A DNA stretch of 64,000 nt from PALSA-505 sp963702235 (GCA_963702235.1 CAVPBZ010000022.1:225072-289071); one strand, 5' to 3'. Positions 1 to 8,737 are shown, counted from the stretch's first letter. The notes: a model not told the origin generated them from the sequence alone. Numbers and translations are program-made.

Positions 1-687
1 GAACAGGACACCGGACAGCAGGATGACATAGGCGGCCGGGGTGAGCCAGAAGCCGAGCGCCTCGAGCCGGGGGAACGCCACCCGCTTGGACCCGATGAGG
101 ATCGGCCCGAAGTACTGGCCGAACGGGCCCAGGATGACCGACGACATCATCATCATCATCATCGTGCTGTGCTCGCCGACCACCATCAGGTACTGGTTAG
201 GGCCGATGATGTGGTAGGTGGGCGACAGCAGTTCGGCCCTGATCGCCATGGCGAACAGCCCGCCGGTGAGGAAGTAGGCGATCATGCCGAACAGGTACTG
301 GATGCCCACGATCTTGTGGTTGAGCGTGTACCTGAAGTACTTGGCCCACCCGGCCTCGGCGGCGTCCTGCTCCTGGTGCACGTCGCGCAGCGGCAGGCCG
401 GCCATGGTCCGCAGCAGGTCGTTGAACACGCCGAGCCCGGCGAGCCAGCCGATCGTGGCCAGCGCGTAGCCGAGCACGATCGGGACGTCGTTGGAGTCCG
501 ACAGCCCGTTCTGCCCGTACCCGCTCGACAGGAAGTTGCCGAGCAGGTGGCCGAGCAGGTAGCCGATCACCGCCCCGATCAGGCCGGTGTGGATGCCGGG
601 CCGCAGCCAGTAGGAACTCGCCGCGCCCGTCGCGGCGGGGCCGCCACCCGACGGCTGCGCTGTCTCCGGCTGTGTCTCGACGGCCAT
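1..687 (-). CDS. ctaD: Cytochrome c oxidase subunit I (partial, C-terminus off the left edge)
   Basis: This is the catalytic haem-copper subunit of an aa3-type terminal oxidase in the cell membrane, which reduces oxygen with electrons received through CuA in subunit II. Only the first 229 codons lie in the window. The protein starts with a hydrophilic leader and an extra pair of membrane segments (about residues 30-55 and 70-90), then the subunit I core begins with NHKIVGIQYLF. The motif GEHSTM supplies the first low-spin haem histidine. It is followed by an unusual run of six methionines (145-162). The ATG at 687 follows AGGAGG by about nine bases and lies 17 bases after the subunit II stop, so the genes are one operon. 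The family assignment is secure; the exact oxidase subtype is less so, because most of the core is outside the window. Confidence 0.9.
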   Translation of the reverse strand, partial: MAVETQPETAQPSGGGPAATGAASSYWLRPGIHTGLIGAVIGYLLGHLLGNFLSSGYGQNGLSDSNDVPIVLGYALATIGWLAGLGVFNDLLRTMAGLPLRDVHQEQDAAEAGWAKYFRYTLNHKIVGIQYLFGMIAYFLTGGLFAMAIRAELLSPTYHIIGPNQYLMVVGEHSTMMMMMMSSVILGPFGQYFGPILIGSKRVAFPRLEALGFWLTPAAYVILLSGVLF

Positions 688-704
688 CCGTCATCCCCTC
701 CTGG

Positions 705-1709
705 TCACGGCTGCACCGGATCGGTCGGCGGGTAGTAGTAGCCAGGCGAACCCGAGATCCCTAGCACCTTGCGCAGGCTCCCGCGGATCTGGGGGATCAC
801 GGTCGGGTCGTACGTCGTCGCGTACGGCGGCAGCGCCGCGAGCACCCCGTCGCTGCGCTCCTTGCTCTGGATGCCGGCCGCCCAGCTCGCGAACGCGGTC
901 TGGGTCAGGACCTGGCCGGAGTTGTACATAGCGCCGTGCCAGATGCCGCACAGCTCGTTGCACCGCACCTCGAAGCCGCCGGTTTGCTTGGCCTGGACGT
1001 ACGCCACGTTGTCGACCTGAGGGTTCGCGTCGGCCTTCACGCCGAGCTTGTAGGCCCAGAAGCTGTGGATGACGTCCAGCGACGTCACGTGGAACTCCAC
1101 CGGCATCCCGAGCGGCAGGTCGAGCGTGGTGGTCTCCATGCCGCCGAACTGGGGGTACCGGTAGGTCCACACCCACTGCTGGGCGATGGCCTGCACCTGC
1201 AGCATGTCGTGGCTGCCGGGAGTCCACGCCGCGGTCTGGACGCCAGCCAGCTTCCAGATCGGCGACGGCCCCTCGCCGCCGCCCGCGCCGCCCGGGGCGG
1301 CGAGCTGGTAGGTGCCGAACGCGAACGCCCACAGCACGACCATCGAGGTGATGATGATCCACCAGGCCTGGAGCTTCGCGTGCCCGTAGATCGGCGCTCC
1401 GTCGCTGTCGTCGTCCGGCCTGGCCCGCCACACCACGATGGCATAGATGAAGTACAGCAGCACGCCGATCACGACGGGCGCGGCGGTCACCGCCAGCACC
1501 GCGATGTCGAACTGCTGGCCGGAAGCCGCGTCGGACATGTCGCCCGGCGGCAGATGCGGGTACCACACGAACCAGATGACAAGGATGGCCGCTGCCGACA
1601 GCGGGATCCACATCAGCAACAGGCGCAGGCCGTGCCGGGGCTCCGCGTCGCCGCCCGCCGTCGCCGGGTTTCCTGGCCCGGGATCGCTCACCGCCGGGTT
1701 CTGCGCCAT
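705..1709 (-). CDS. ctaC: Cytochrome c oxidase subunit II with CuA site
   Basis: Subunit II takes electrons from cytochrome c (or a fused cytochrome) at a binuclear CuA centre and passes them to subunit I. All CuA ligands are visible: His215 in VIHSFWAY, then Cys250, Glu252, Cys254, His258 and Met261 in CNELCGIWHGAM. The aromatic electron-entry patch QQWVWTYRYP is at about 177-186. Three hydrophobic segments (about 29-50, 67-93 and 114-135) precede the periplasmic domain, one more than the usual two. There is no haem-c CxxCH motif, so electrons must come from a separate donor. The ATG overlaps the upstream stop in TGATG, which indicates translational coupling to the cupredoxin-like gene. 334 aa is a normal length. 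Confidence 0.95.
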   Translation of the reverse strand: MAQNPAVSDPGPGNPATAGGDAEPRHGLRLLLMWIPLSAAAILVIWFVWYPHLPPGDMSDAASGQQFDIAVLAVTAAPVVIGVLLYFIYAIVVWRARPDDDSDGAPIYGHAKLQAWWIIITSMVVLWAFAFGTYQLAAPGGAGGGEGPSPIWKLAGVQTAAWTPGSHDMLQVQAIAQQWVWTYRYPQFGGMETTTLDLPLGMPVEFHVTSLDVIHSFWAYKLGVKADANPQVDNVAYVQAKQTGGFEVRCNELCGIWHGAMYNSGQVLTQTAFASWAAGIQSKERSDGVLAALPPYATTYDPTVIPQIRGSLRKVLGISGSPGYYYPPTDPVQP

Positions 1710-2419
1710 CAGGCCGTCACCTGCATCTCACCGGTCATGAAGCCCACGGTCTGCATCGGGCCGCCGTTCCCGTCGATGTAACCGCCGCCGCAGGGCACGA
1801 GGCACTGCCAGCGCCAGATCCCGGTGTGGGCCGGGCTCATGAAGCTGAACTTCTCGAGCGAGTACGCGCCCGAGGAAGGAGTGCAGGGCGACGAGCCGCA
1901 GAGAGTGGCGGAGGCGTCCGGCGAGGCGACCGGCACGAACACGCCCAGGTTCGGGATCGCGAACGTGTGGGCGACGTTGCAGCTCGCCCACGAGTTGATG
2001 AGCGAGGTGGTCCGCGCAGGCCCCAGCGGCTTCCCCTTGTTGAACTGCTGCACCTTCACCGTGCCGCCGGTCGTGCCCAGCACGTGGCTCCAGAAGTTGT
2101 TCCGCAGCGGGGTGCAGCCGTCGTACCCGTAGATCGTCACGTTCACCTTGGTGTGCGCGGGCACCGAGAACAGCGTGGTGTGCTGCCACTGGCGGGTCAC
2201 CGGGTCCTGCACGTAATAGCTGACCCAGTCAGGCTTGCCGGCGGAGTTGTTCTGCGGGTCCTCCTGCAGCACGACGTTGACCTGGCCTGCCGACGCCGTG
2301 TAAGTCACCATCGGCAGCGAACTCTGGCCGCCTATGTAGTAGGCGAAGACGAAGATTCCGGCCCCCACGACCGCCGCGACTGCTACCACAAGCGCCGCCA
2401 CGCGGGCTGGCAGAGACAC
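1709..2419 (-). CDS. Membrane-anchored cupredoxin-like protein of the oxidase operon
   Basis: First gene of the oxidase operon. It has one N-terminal membrane anchor (about residues 7-29) and an extracytoplasmic domain of about 200 residues. Near the C-terminus it keeps the spacing of a CuA-type site: His151 in VAHTF, then Cys206 and Cys210 in WQCLVPCGGG. However, the following CuA histidine is missing and the next methionine (Met222, in GNGGPM) is displaced. More cysteines (101, 147, 174, 179) could form disulfides. It could be a copper chaperone for subunit II, a mononuclear blue-copper protein, or an accessory oxidase subunit; the sequence does not decide. Its stop overlaps the subunit II start by one base. 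The ATG at 2419 is the best start because the signal anchor begins right after it. Confidence 0.75.
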   Translation of the reverse strand: MSLPARVAALVVAVAAVVGAGIFVFAYYIGGQSSLPMVTYTASAGQVNVVLQEDPQNNSAGKPDWVSYYVQDPVTRQWQHTTLFSVPAHTKVNVTIYGYDGCTPLRNNFWSHVLGTTGGTVKVQQFNKGKPLGPARTTSLINSWASCNVAHTFAIPNLGVFVPVASPDASATLCGSSPCTPSSGAYSLEKFSFMSPAHTGIWRWQCLVPCGGGYIDGNGGPMQTVGFMTGEMQVTA

Positions 2420-2640
2420 CGGTCACCACCTCGCTTCCGTGTGGCGCACCCAGCTAGGACGACCGTGCTCACCGATTCACGGCCTGAAGCCTGCTAATAG
2501 TGTCGATCTTGCCGACAGTGCGTCCGGGACGGCAACAGGCGAGGTGCTGAATGATGAAATTGTCATGATCGACCGGTCCGCCGGGCTCGCCGGCGTCTCC
2601 GGGGCCCGGACCCTATGATGACCGGGACGGGAGGAGGCCG

Positions 2641-3270
2641 ATGAGCCTGGACACATCGGGTGGCCATGCCCCGGTCCGGCTGCGGCGGTCGGGCTGGCCC
2701 GCGCTGCGGACCCCCCGCTGGCTGTTCGCGGTCGCGGCCCTGCTCGTGGCCGGGATGGTGCTGGCCGCCCTCCCGCACCAGCCGTCCACCGCTCAGAAAA
2801 CGGCCGACCTGCAGGGATTTGTCCACGACGTGACCATCGACATCGAGTCGTGCGCGGGCGGGGTGCGCGAGTCCCTCACCGCGCTGCACGCCATCCAGGC
2901 CGGCACCAGCCGCGACGTGTCCACCGCGATCGGGATCGCCAGCTACGGGGTGTCCAACTGCTCGCCCGCCAACAGCATGCCGCTGGACGACCTCGTCACC
3001 TACCAGGTGACCGAGTCGCTGGCCCGGTTCCACCTGCAGCCCGTGGTGAACGACCTGGTCACCTGGGGGTTCCCGCTCGCGCAGCGGGTGATGGCCGACG
3101 TAGCCCGGCAGCTGGGCGGCCGCAGCGCGGCAGTCAGGGCGGCGGCCGCCGCGCAGCTGCGGCACGACCTGGCCGCGCTCGACGCGCAGCGCGCCGCCAT
3201 CGACAAGGTCATATTGTCAGCCGACCGGGCGCTGTCCGCCCACGTGGCTCCGCCCAGCCTGCCCCGCTAA
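2641..3270 (+). CDS. Membrane-anchored protein of unknown function
   Basis: A 209-residue protein that I do not recognise. One hydrophobic segment (about residues 28-46) follows an Arg-rich cytoplasmic stretch, so it is probably a type II anchored or secreted protein. The rest is largely helical and Ala/Leu-rich with two cysteines (in IESCAGG and SNCSPAN) that could pair outside the cell. The ATG is preceded by GGGAGGAGG at a good distance. It is transcribed away from the oxidase operon across a 221-base gap, so the two may share a regulatory region. Confidence 0.7.
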   Translation: MSLDTSGGHAPVRLRRSGWPALRTPRWLFAVAALLVAGMVLAALPHQPSTAQKTADLQGFVHDVTIDIESCAGGVRESLTALHAIQAGTSRDVSTAIGIASYGVSNCSPANSMPLDDLVTYQVTESLARFHLQPVVNDLVTWGFPLAQRVMADVARQLGGRSAAVRAAAAAQLRHDLAALDAQRAAIDKVILSADRALSAHVAPPSLPR

Positions 3271-3279
3271 CCCCCGCGG

Positions 3280-3858
3280 TCACCGGGCCCGCACGACGCT
3301 CAGCACAGCGAGCAGGACGGTGGTCAGCGCCGCCGCTCCGTGCGCGGCTGGCACGAGCGGCGCCAGATGTCCGGTGGACCTCCTCGCTGCCGGCGCCGGG
3401 CCGGCCGGCACCCGCGCGAGCACCTCGTCGGCCAGCCTGCTGGCCAGAGCGTCATCGGTGAGCGCGCGGGCGAGCACCTCGTCGGTCAGCCCGCCGGCCA
3501 TCGCGTCTTCGGCGGGCGTGGCCAGCATGCCGCTGGCGGGGCGGTCCGCCCCGGCCACGGGAGGGACCGGGTAGGGAGTCCACAGCGTCACCATCGCGGC
3601 GCCGAGCCCGATCACGGGCATGAGCAGGCCGGCGGCGGACCAGGCCAGGGCGGCCAGGCCGGTCACCAGATAGCTGATCCACAAGGCGAGCCCGGTAACG
3701 GCCAGGCCGGCATGCCCGTAGACCACCACCGGGGGCAGGCCCCCGCCCCCGCCGGCCCCGCGCCGCGCGCGCCCGCCGCCGCGCGCGATCCAGGTGCGCA
3801 GCATGTAGGCTCCGATACTCACAGTGATTAGCCAGGTGACGAGCGTGGCAATGGCCAT
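3280..3858 (-). CDS. Multi-pass membrane protein of unknown function
   Basis: 192 residues with about four hydrophobic segments: 3-20, 44-66, 69-93 and 172-190. A charged central stretch carries a degenerate repeat, roughly LTDEVLARALTDDALASRLADEVLARV, that looks like a short amphipathic coiled helix on the cytoplasmic side. I do not recognise a family. The ATG at 3858 has GGGAGAAGGA immediately upstream. It is convergent with the preceding plus-strand gene, with only nine bases between stops. Confidence 0.7.
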   Translation of the reverse strand: MAIATLVTWLITVSIGAYMLRTWIARGGGRARRGAGGGGGLPPVVVYGHAGLAVTGLALWISYLVTGLAALAWSAAGLLMPVIGLGAAMVTLWTPYPVPPVAGADRPASGMLATPAEDAMAGGLTDEVLARALTDDALASRLADEVLARVPAGPAPAARRSTGHLAPLVPAAHGAAALTTVLLAVLSVVRAR

Positions 3859-4042
3859 ATCCTTCTCCCTGGCGGGTGAGTGTCTCGGCCGGTCGCAATC
3901 ACTGCAATCGTTTGAGCAAATCTGCCCGGTTTTGACCCGGATTGCATTGTAGAGTGAGTTTCCTGCGAAGAACCTTGGCCAGGTCGGGCCATCGTTCGTA
4001 CCCGCTAGTCACTGGCGGGCGAGGTGAAATGACGAGCGCGCA

Positions 4043-4759
4043 ATGATCACTGCCCGAACGGAACGCGCGGCCAGGTCCTGGCCTGTCGGCCTGCCCAAGC
4101 ACCGCATTCTCCTTATCGACGACGAAGCGGCAGCCAGCTCTCTGGTCGTCCGCGCCCTGGCGGCCGCAGGGTACGCCGTCGATTGCGCCGGGACGGGTGC
4201 CGACGGACTGAACTACGTGACGTCGAACGGGTACGACCTGGTGCTCTTCGACCTGGTCATGCCGGACCTGGACGGGCGCCTGCTCCTCAAGCAGCTGCTG
4301 GCGGCCCGGCCTGAGCAGGCGGTGATCGTCCTGTCCGGCCTGACCGATGTGACGATCAAGGTGGAGTGCCTGGATCTCGGCGCGCGGGACTACCTCACCA
4401 AGCCGTTCGACGTCGACGAGCTGAGGGCACGGGTGCGGGTCCAGCTCAGGGACAGCAGCTACGGGCGGGTAGAGACGATCAGCAACGGCGGGCTCACCCT
4501 CGATCTGTGGCGGCTGCAGGCGGACAGCGGGCACGGCCGGGTCCCCCTCACCCGGCTCGAGTTCCTGCTGCTCCGGACCCTCATGGAACATCCCGGACAC
4601 TCGGTCCCCAAAGACGAGCTGCTGTCATCGGTGTGGGGATATGACTTCGACCCGGGCTCCAACGTGGTCGACGTGTGCGTCCGGCGACTGCGCAGCAAGC
4701 TCGGCTTCGAACTCATCAAGACGGTCCGCGGTGAGGGCTACCAGCTCGCCTCCGGCTAG
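4043..4759 (+). CDS. OmpR/PhoB-family response regulator (orphan)
   Basis: A two-component transcription factor with an N-terminal receiver domain (about 20-135) and a C-terminal winged-helix DNA-binding domain (about 145-235). The phosphoacceptor is Asp70 in LVLFDLVMPDLDG; the acidic pair is IDDE; the conserved Lys is in YLTKPFD. The winged helix ends with the usual VRGEGYQL. No histidine kinase gene is next to it, so its partner is elsewhere. A TlpA-like gene follows 24 bases downstream on the same strand and may be cotranscribed. The ATG lacks a strong ribosome site, so the true start could differ slightly. Confidence 0.9.
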   Translation: MITARTERAARSWPVGLPKHRILLIDDEAAASSLVVRALAAAGYAVDCAGTGADGLNYVTSNGYDLVLFDLVMPDLDGRLLLKQLLAARPEQAVIVLSGLTDVTIKVECLDLGARDYLTKPFDVDELRARVRVQLRDSSYGRVETISNGGLTLDLWRLQADSGHGRVPLTRLEFLLLRTLMEHPGHSVPKDELLSSVWGYDFDPGSNVVDVCVRRLRSKLGFELIKTVRGEGYQLASG

Positions 4760-4783
4760 CCTGCCGGTGTGGGAGAAAACTCC

Positions 4784-5329
4784 GTGAGCACCGGGGGCGT
4801 GCTGCGCGGTCTCAGCCGCGGCCGCAAGACGGTGATCGTCGTCAGCACGTGCTGCCTGGTGGCGCTCGCCCTGATCCTGGCGCTCGGCTCGGGCGGCGGC
4901 TCGTCCCAGGCCTCGTCCGCCCGCCCCGCCGCGAAGACGTTCACGCTGCATGCCCTCGGGCATCCGGGCCTGGTGTCACTGAGCCAGTACGCGGGCCGGC
5001 CGGTGATCGTCAACTTCTTCGCCTCGTTCTGCCAGCCGTGCAAGAAGGAGACACCGCTGCTGGCCAGGTTCTACCGTGCCCGGCACGGGCAGCTCGCCAT
5101 CGTCGGGATCGACGTGAACGACGGCACGGCGGCGGCGCTGCGCTTCGTCCGCAGCGCAGGCGCCAGCTACCCGGTCGGCGCCGATCCGACGGCGGCCACG
5201 GCCACCGGCTACGGCGTCGTGGCGATCCCGCAGACGTTCTTCCTCAACGCCGCTCACCACATCGTCAAGCGGGTGTTCGGCGCGGTCACCCAGGCGGACC
5301 TGACGGCCGGGCTCACCCAGATGCGCTGA
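4784..5329 (+). CDS. Membrane-anchored TlpA/ResA-like thiol-disulfide protein
   Basis: A thioredoxin-fold protein held outside the membrane by one N-terminal segment (about 15-35). The active site is Cys83-Gln-Pro-Cys86 in FCQPCKKE, and the cis-proline loop is VAIPQTFF. Proteins of this group reduce or exchange disulfides in exported proteins, often during cytochrome maturation, but no cytochrome biogenesis gene is adjacent here. I place the start at GTG 4784 because GGGAGAA lies eight bases upstream; an in-frame GTG at 4769 has no such site. The protein is 181 residues. Confidence 0.85.
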   Translation: MSTGGVLRGLSRGRKTVIVVSTCCLVALALILALGSGGGSSQASSARPAAKTFTLHALGHPGLVSLSQYAGRPVIVNFFASFCQPCKKETPLLARFYRARHGQLAIVGIDVNDGTAAALRFVRSAGASYPVGADPTAATATGYGVVAIPQTFFLNAAHHIVKRVFGAVTQADLTAGLTQMR

Positions 5330-5335
5330 GGATCG

Positions 5336-5797
5336 TCAGGCGCGCTTGCGGTGCCGCGATCCGCCGACCGTGCCGGCCAGGCCGGTGAGCCCGTAAGCGG
5401 CGGCGCCATGCCAGAGCGCGGCGAAGACGCCGGAGAAGATCCCGCCGCCGAGCAGCACGGACAGCACGAACACGATCGCGGCGACGGCGATGCCGGGCAC
5501 CAGCGCGAACCGCCAGGGGTTGCTGCGGGCCCAGCGCAGCGCCCGGCCCGAACGCGAGCTCAGCAGAGCACCGGCCGCGGCCACGGCGAAGAACGCGATG
5601 GCCCCGAGCGACACCGAGCCGCTGAGCGCGTGCAGCCCGACGCTGCCGCCGATGAGGTGCAGTCCCAGGTCACCCAGCGCGACGACGCCACCGGTCGCGG
5701 CGGCAGCGGTCCACGGGGCACTGGACATCGCCTCGCTGGAGACTGCCGCCTCTTCGCGCTTGGAGAGGCCCGGTTCGGTGCGTGTTGGTGCGGGCAT
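5336..5797 (-). CDS. Small multi-pass membrane protein
   Basis: A 153-residue protein with about four hydrophobic segments and a basic C-terminus ending SRHRKRA. Residues 28-75 are rich in Gly, Ala and Leu. No family recognised. The start at 5797 (MPAPTRTEP) is chosen because GGAGTG lies six bases upstream; longer in-frame starts lack a ribosome site. It is convergent with the TlpA-like gene, with six bases between the stops. Confidence 0.65.
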   Translation of the reverse strand: MPAPTRTEPGLSKREEAAVSSEAMSSAPWTAAAATGGVVALGDLGLHLIGGSVGLHALSGSVSLGAIAFFAVAAAGALLSSRSGRALRWARSNPWRFALVPGIAVAAIVFVLSVLLGGGIFSGVFAALWHGAAAYGLTGLAGTVGGSRHRKRA

Positions 5798-6121
5798 GAC
5801 CACTCCTGTCAGAATCCTGGTGGCTGCGCGCCGGGTGCTCCTGGCGGGCCCGCCATCCATCCCTCGCCGTTCACGTTATATCTTGAATATACATCAGCCA
5901 GAGGTCCCGCGGGAGTCCTGCTCTTGCCCACCTCACGTGCGCGCGGTGGCCGGGGCGGGGAGTGACGCAGGTCACCTTGGGTAATCCTCAGGGCGCGTTC
6001 AGCGTAAGTACAGGCAGGTCGGGCTAACTAAGGGGTGGGGCGGTCAGGCACGGACGATCTGGCCTAGGGAGTGGGCGGACCTGAACGGGAATTACGCTAG
6101 TTCCGGGCAAGGGTGATGGAG
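5798..6121. other. Intergenic region between divergent genes
   Basis: 324 bases with no gene that I can support. It holds an AT-rich palindrome-like patch TATATCTTGAATATA at 5877-5891, which stands out in this GC-rich DNA and may be the minus-strand promoter of the membrane protein gene. It also holds a Crp-like site at 5962-5975 (annotated separately). The last 30 bases before the protease contain GGAATTACGCTAGTTCC, a weak inverted repeat. Confidence 0.5.
5962..5975. promoter_or_regulatory. Candidate Crp-type operator upstream of the HtrA-like protease
   Basis: The sequence GTGACGCAGGTCAC matches the GTGA-N6-TCAC core recognised by Crp-family regulators, with perfect five-base arms around a four-base centre. 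It lies about 147 bases upstream of the protease start and 165 bases upstream of the divergent membrane gene. A single match in GC-rich DNA can arise by chance, so this is a candidate only. Confidence 0.35.
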
Positions 6122-8128
6122 ATGCACGAAGAGCAGCAGCCGCCGGAGTATCCGAGCGCCTGGCCAGCGTCGCAGCACAGTGCCGACGAGCATGTCCCGT
6201 CGGACGGCGGTGACGCGGACCAGGTGCTCCACGCGGATGCCTTCTCCGCGCCCGGCGAGGCTGCCGCCCAGGGAGCGAACCCGGACGCCACCGCGCACCC
6301 AGACACCGCGCAGGCGGGTGACACAGCGCAGGCAGGCGACAGCGCGCAGGCAGGCGAGGCGGTCGCGGGTGCCGGGACCAGCGCGGACGCCGCCCCGTCC
6401 TGGGACGCGCCGGGCGGGCACGAGCCGGGCACGGAGCCGCCGCCAGCGGGTTATGAGCACCCGACGATGATCTACGCGCCGCCGGGCTCCTACGTTCCGC
6501 CGGGCGCGGACGAGCCCGCGGCCGGCGGCCAGGGCTACGGCTCACCCGGCGGCGGATACGGAGCAGCCGGTCAGGGCTACGGCGGCGGCCAGTCTTACGG
6601 CGGCGGCCAGGGCTACGGCGGCGGCGAAGGCTACGGCGGCGGGCCGGGCTACGGCGGCGGCGAAGGCTACGGCGGCAGCGGCGGCTACGGCGGCGGGCCG
6701 GGCTACCCGGGCGGCTACGGGCCCGGCGGGTACGGGCCGGGCGGGCAGTACCCGCCCGGCGGCGCCGGCTACGGCATGCCCGGCGACATCATCGGCGGCG
6801 GCTATGGCCAGGACCGCCCGCCCCGGCGGGGCTCCCGGATCCTCACCTACGTGGTGGTGGCGGCGCTGGCGGCCGGCGTCGGGGCCGGGACGGTGCTCGC
6901 GCTCAACCACAACTCCGGCAGCTCGTCGCCGAGCATCTCGCTGCCCGGCGGCGGCGCGGTCCCCCAGCCCAGCAGCGGCGCGGGGTCCGGCGGCGGCAGC
7001 ACGAACGCGAACAGCTCGGTAACGCAGGCCGTCACCAGGAAGGTGGGCCCGGGGATCGTCAACGTGATCTCCCGGCCGTCCTTCCAGAGCGGCACGCTCG
7101 AGGGCACCGGCATGATCCTCACCAGCAACGGTCTCGTGCTGACGAACAACCACGTCGTCGAAGGCACGTCCATCATGAAGGCGAAGATCGCCAACACCGG
7201 CAAGACCTACAGCGTCACCTTGCTCGGCACCGACGCCACCGACGACGTCGCGCTGCTGAAGCTGAACGGCGCCACCGGCCTGACACCGGTCCCCATCGGC
7301 AACTCACAGCAGGTCCAGGTGGGCGACGCGGTCGTGGCGCTGGGCAACGCGGACGGCCGGGACGGCCCGCCGACCGTCGTCACCGGCCACATCACCGGCC
7401 TGAAGGAGACGATCAAGGCGAGCGACCAGGGCGCGGGCACCACCGAGAACCTGCGCGGGATGCTGGCCACCAACGCGCCGATCGTCTCCGGTGACTCCGG
7501 CGGCGCGCTGGCCAACACGCAGGGCCAGGTCATCGGCATGAACACGGCCGCGAACAGCACGTCCAACATCGGCGGCGGCCAGAACACCAGCACCGGGTTC
7601 GCGATTCCGATCGACCAGGCGCTGACGATCGCCCGCCAGATCGCCGCGGGACACGCGACCGCCAGCATCCAGATCGGGCTGCCCGCGTTCCTCGGCGTCA
7701 CCGTGGCCAGGTCCGCCAGCGGCAACGGGTCGAGCGCCGCGACAAGCCCCCGGGCGCAGCTGCAGCAGCTGAAGCAGGCGCAGTCGCAGAACGGCTTCGG
7801 CGGCTTCAGCGGTCCTGGCGGCAGCAGCGGGGCCAGCGGCGGGTGCCTGACCAGCAACGACAATTTCTCGGTGCCCCGGCACATCGCCAACGTCAGCACG
7901 GGCGCGCTGATCAGCGGGGTGCTGTGCAACACGCCGGTCGCCTCGGCCGGGATGACCGCGGGATCGGTCATCACCAGCATCAACGGCCAGGCGATCAGCT
8001 CGCCCTACGCACTGACGCAGCAGCTCACCCGCTACCACCCGAATAACACGATCTCCGTTACCTGGGTGGCCCCGAACGGCCAGCAGCACACCTCATCACT
8101 GAAGCTGGCCCCGGGTCCGGCCAAGTAA
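6122..8128 (+). CDS. HtrA/DegP-type serine protease with Gly/Tyr-rich cytoplasmic tail
   Basis: A membrane-anchored trypsin-like protease with one PDZ domain, probably acting on misfolded envelope proteins. With the start at 6122 (668 aa), the order is: acidic Ala-rich stretch (1-110), Gly/Tyr-rich repeats built on GYGGG (about 140-215), a membrane segment near 245-260, the protease domain (about 300-520) and the PDZ domain (about 580-660). The triad is His344 (NNHVVEG), Asp375 (DDVALL) and Ser459 (GDSGGAL). Three starts are possible (GTG 6113, ATG 6116, ATG 6122); the last has AAGGG at the best distance. A strong hairpin follows the stop. The Gly/Tyr repeat is longer than in most relatives and is likely disordered. 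Confidence 0.93.
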   Translation: MHEEQQPPEYPSAWPASQHSADEHVPSDGGDADQVLHADAFSAPGEAAAQGANPDATAHPDTAQAGDTAQAGDSAQAGEAVAGAGTSADAAPSWDAPGGHEPGTEPPPAGYEHPTMIYAPPGSYVPPGADEPAAGGQGYGSPGGGYGAAGQGYGGGQSYGGGQGYGGGEGYGGGPGYGGGEGYGGSGGYGGGPGYPGGYGPGGYGPGGQYPPGGAGYGMPGDIIGGGYGQDRPPRRGSRILTYVVVAALAAGVGAGTVLALNHNSGSSSPSISLPGGGAVPQPSSGAGSGGGSTNANSSVTQAVTRKVGPGIVNVISRPSFQSGTLEGTGMILTSNGLVLTNNHVVEGTSIMKAKIANTGKTYSVTLLGTDATDDVALLKLNGATGLTPVPIGNSQQVQVGDAVVALGNADGRDGPPTVVTGHITGLKETIKASDQGAGTTENLRGMLATNAPIVSGDSGGALANTQGQVIGMNTAANSTSNIGGGQNTSTGFAIPIDQALTIARQIAAGHATASIQIGLPAFLGVTVARSASGNGSSAATSPRAQLQQLKQAQSQNGFGGFSGPGGSSGASGGCLTSNDNFSVPRHIANVSTGALISGVLCNTPVASAGMTAGSVITSINGQAISSPYALTQQLTRYHPNNTISVTWVAPNGQQHTSSLKLAPGPAK

Positions 8129-8145
8129 GTCCCGCTCCCCCGCTC

Positions 8146-8191
8146 CCGGCCGGGGCGGGCCGGTGCGAGAGCCCCGGCCCGCCCCGACCGG
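8146..8191 (+). terminator. Rho-independent-like hairpin after the protease gene
   Basis: Arms of 18 bases (8146-8163 and 8174-8191) pair at 17 positions around a ten-base loop. There is no T-run, as is common for actinobacterial terminators. It lies between the protease stop and the convergent membrane gene, so it may stop transcription from both sides. Confidence 0.7.
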
Positions 8192-8250
8192 CTTGCGCAA
8201 AGGCTCAGCCGACGAGCGCGGCAGTCAGCGCCGCATCGGCGGCGGAAAGA

Positions 8251-8661
8251 TCACGGCCCATCGGCGGATCGGCCGGCCAGCAGCGACCAGGTGGCCGCGG
8301 CGCCGGCCGCGGCGGCCCCGCCGGCGGACATGACCACCAGCCAGCGGCAGGCCGGCGGCAGCTTCGCCCAGGCGGTCGCGGTGGCCAGCACGTCGAGGGA
8401 ATCGGCCAGCGCGCCGGCGCCGACCCAGGCGCCCGCGCCGCCCGCGGTGCCCGCCGGCAGCCGCAGCGCCGCGAACGCGCCGAGGCCGAGCGCGAGGTCC
8501 CGGCCGCCCAGCGCCCGGCCGAGCACCCGGGACGCGGGGCCGTTGCCCAGGCCCACCCACGGGCGCGCGATCAGCTCCGGCGAGGCGAGCGCGGCCACGC
8601 CGAGCGCGGTACGGGCGAGGGCCAGCGCGGTCGCGCCGCGCCGCATCCAGTCTGAGGTCAT
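8251..8661 (-). CDS. Small multi-pass membrane protein
   Basis: A 136-residue Ala/Gly/Leu-rich protein with about four hydrophobic segments. Motifs such as LGRALGGRDLALGLG resemble small uncharacterised membrane proteins of the DUF4267 type common in actinobacteria, but this is a resemblance, not a firm match. The start at 8661 (MTSDWMRRG) puts a short basic leader before the first segment. It is convergent with the protease gene and tandem with the LysR gene upstream of it. Confidence 0.6.
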   Translation of the reverse strand: MTSDWMRRGATALALARTALGVAALASPELIARPWVGLGNGPASRVLGRALGGRDLALGLGAFAALRLPAGTAGGAGAWVGAGALADSLDVLATATAWAKLPPACRWLVVMSAGGAAAAGAAATWSLLAGRSADGP

Positions 8662-8737
8662 CGCGCCACGGTACCGGGAGGCCCGGGTGCTCGACAGCGA
8701 GAAGAACACGCTGGCGAACCCGGCACGACTAATCGTG

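Noticed and set aside
197..694. Minus-strand open frame near the start of subunit I
   Set aside because: It uses an ATG four bases before the real start region, in another frame; the true frame carries the oxidase motifs.
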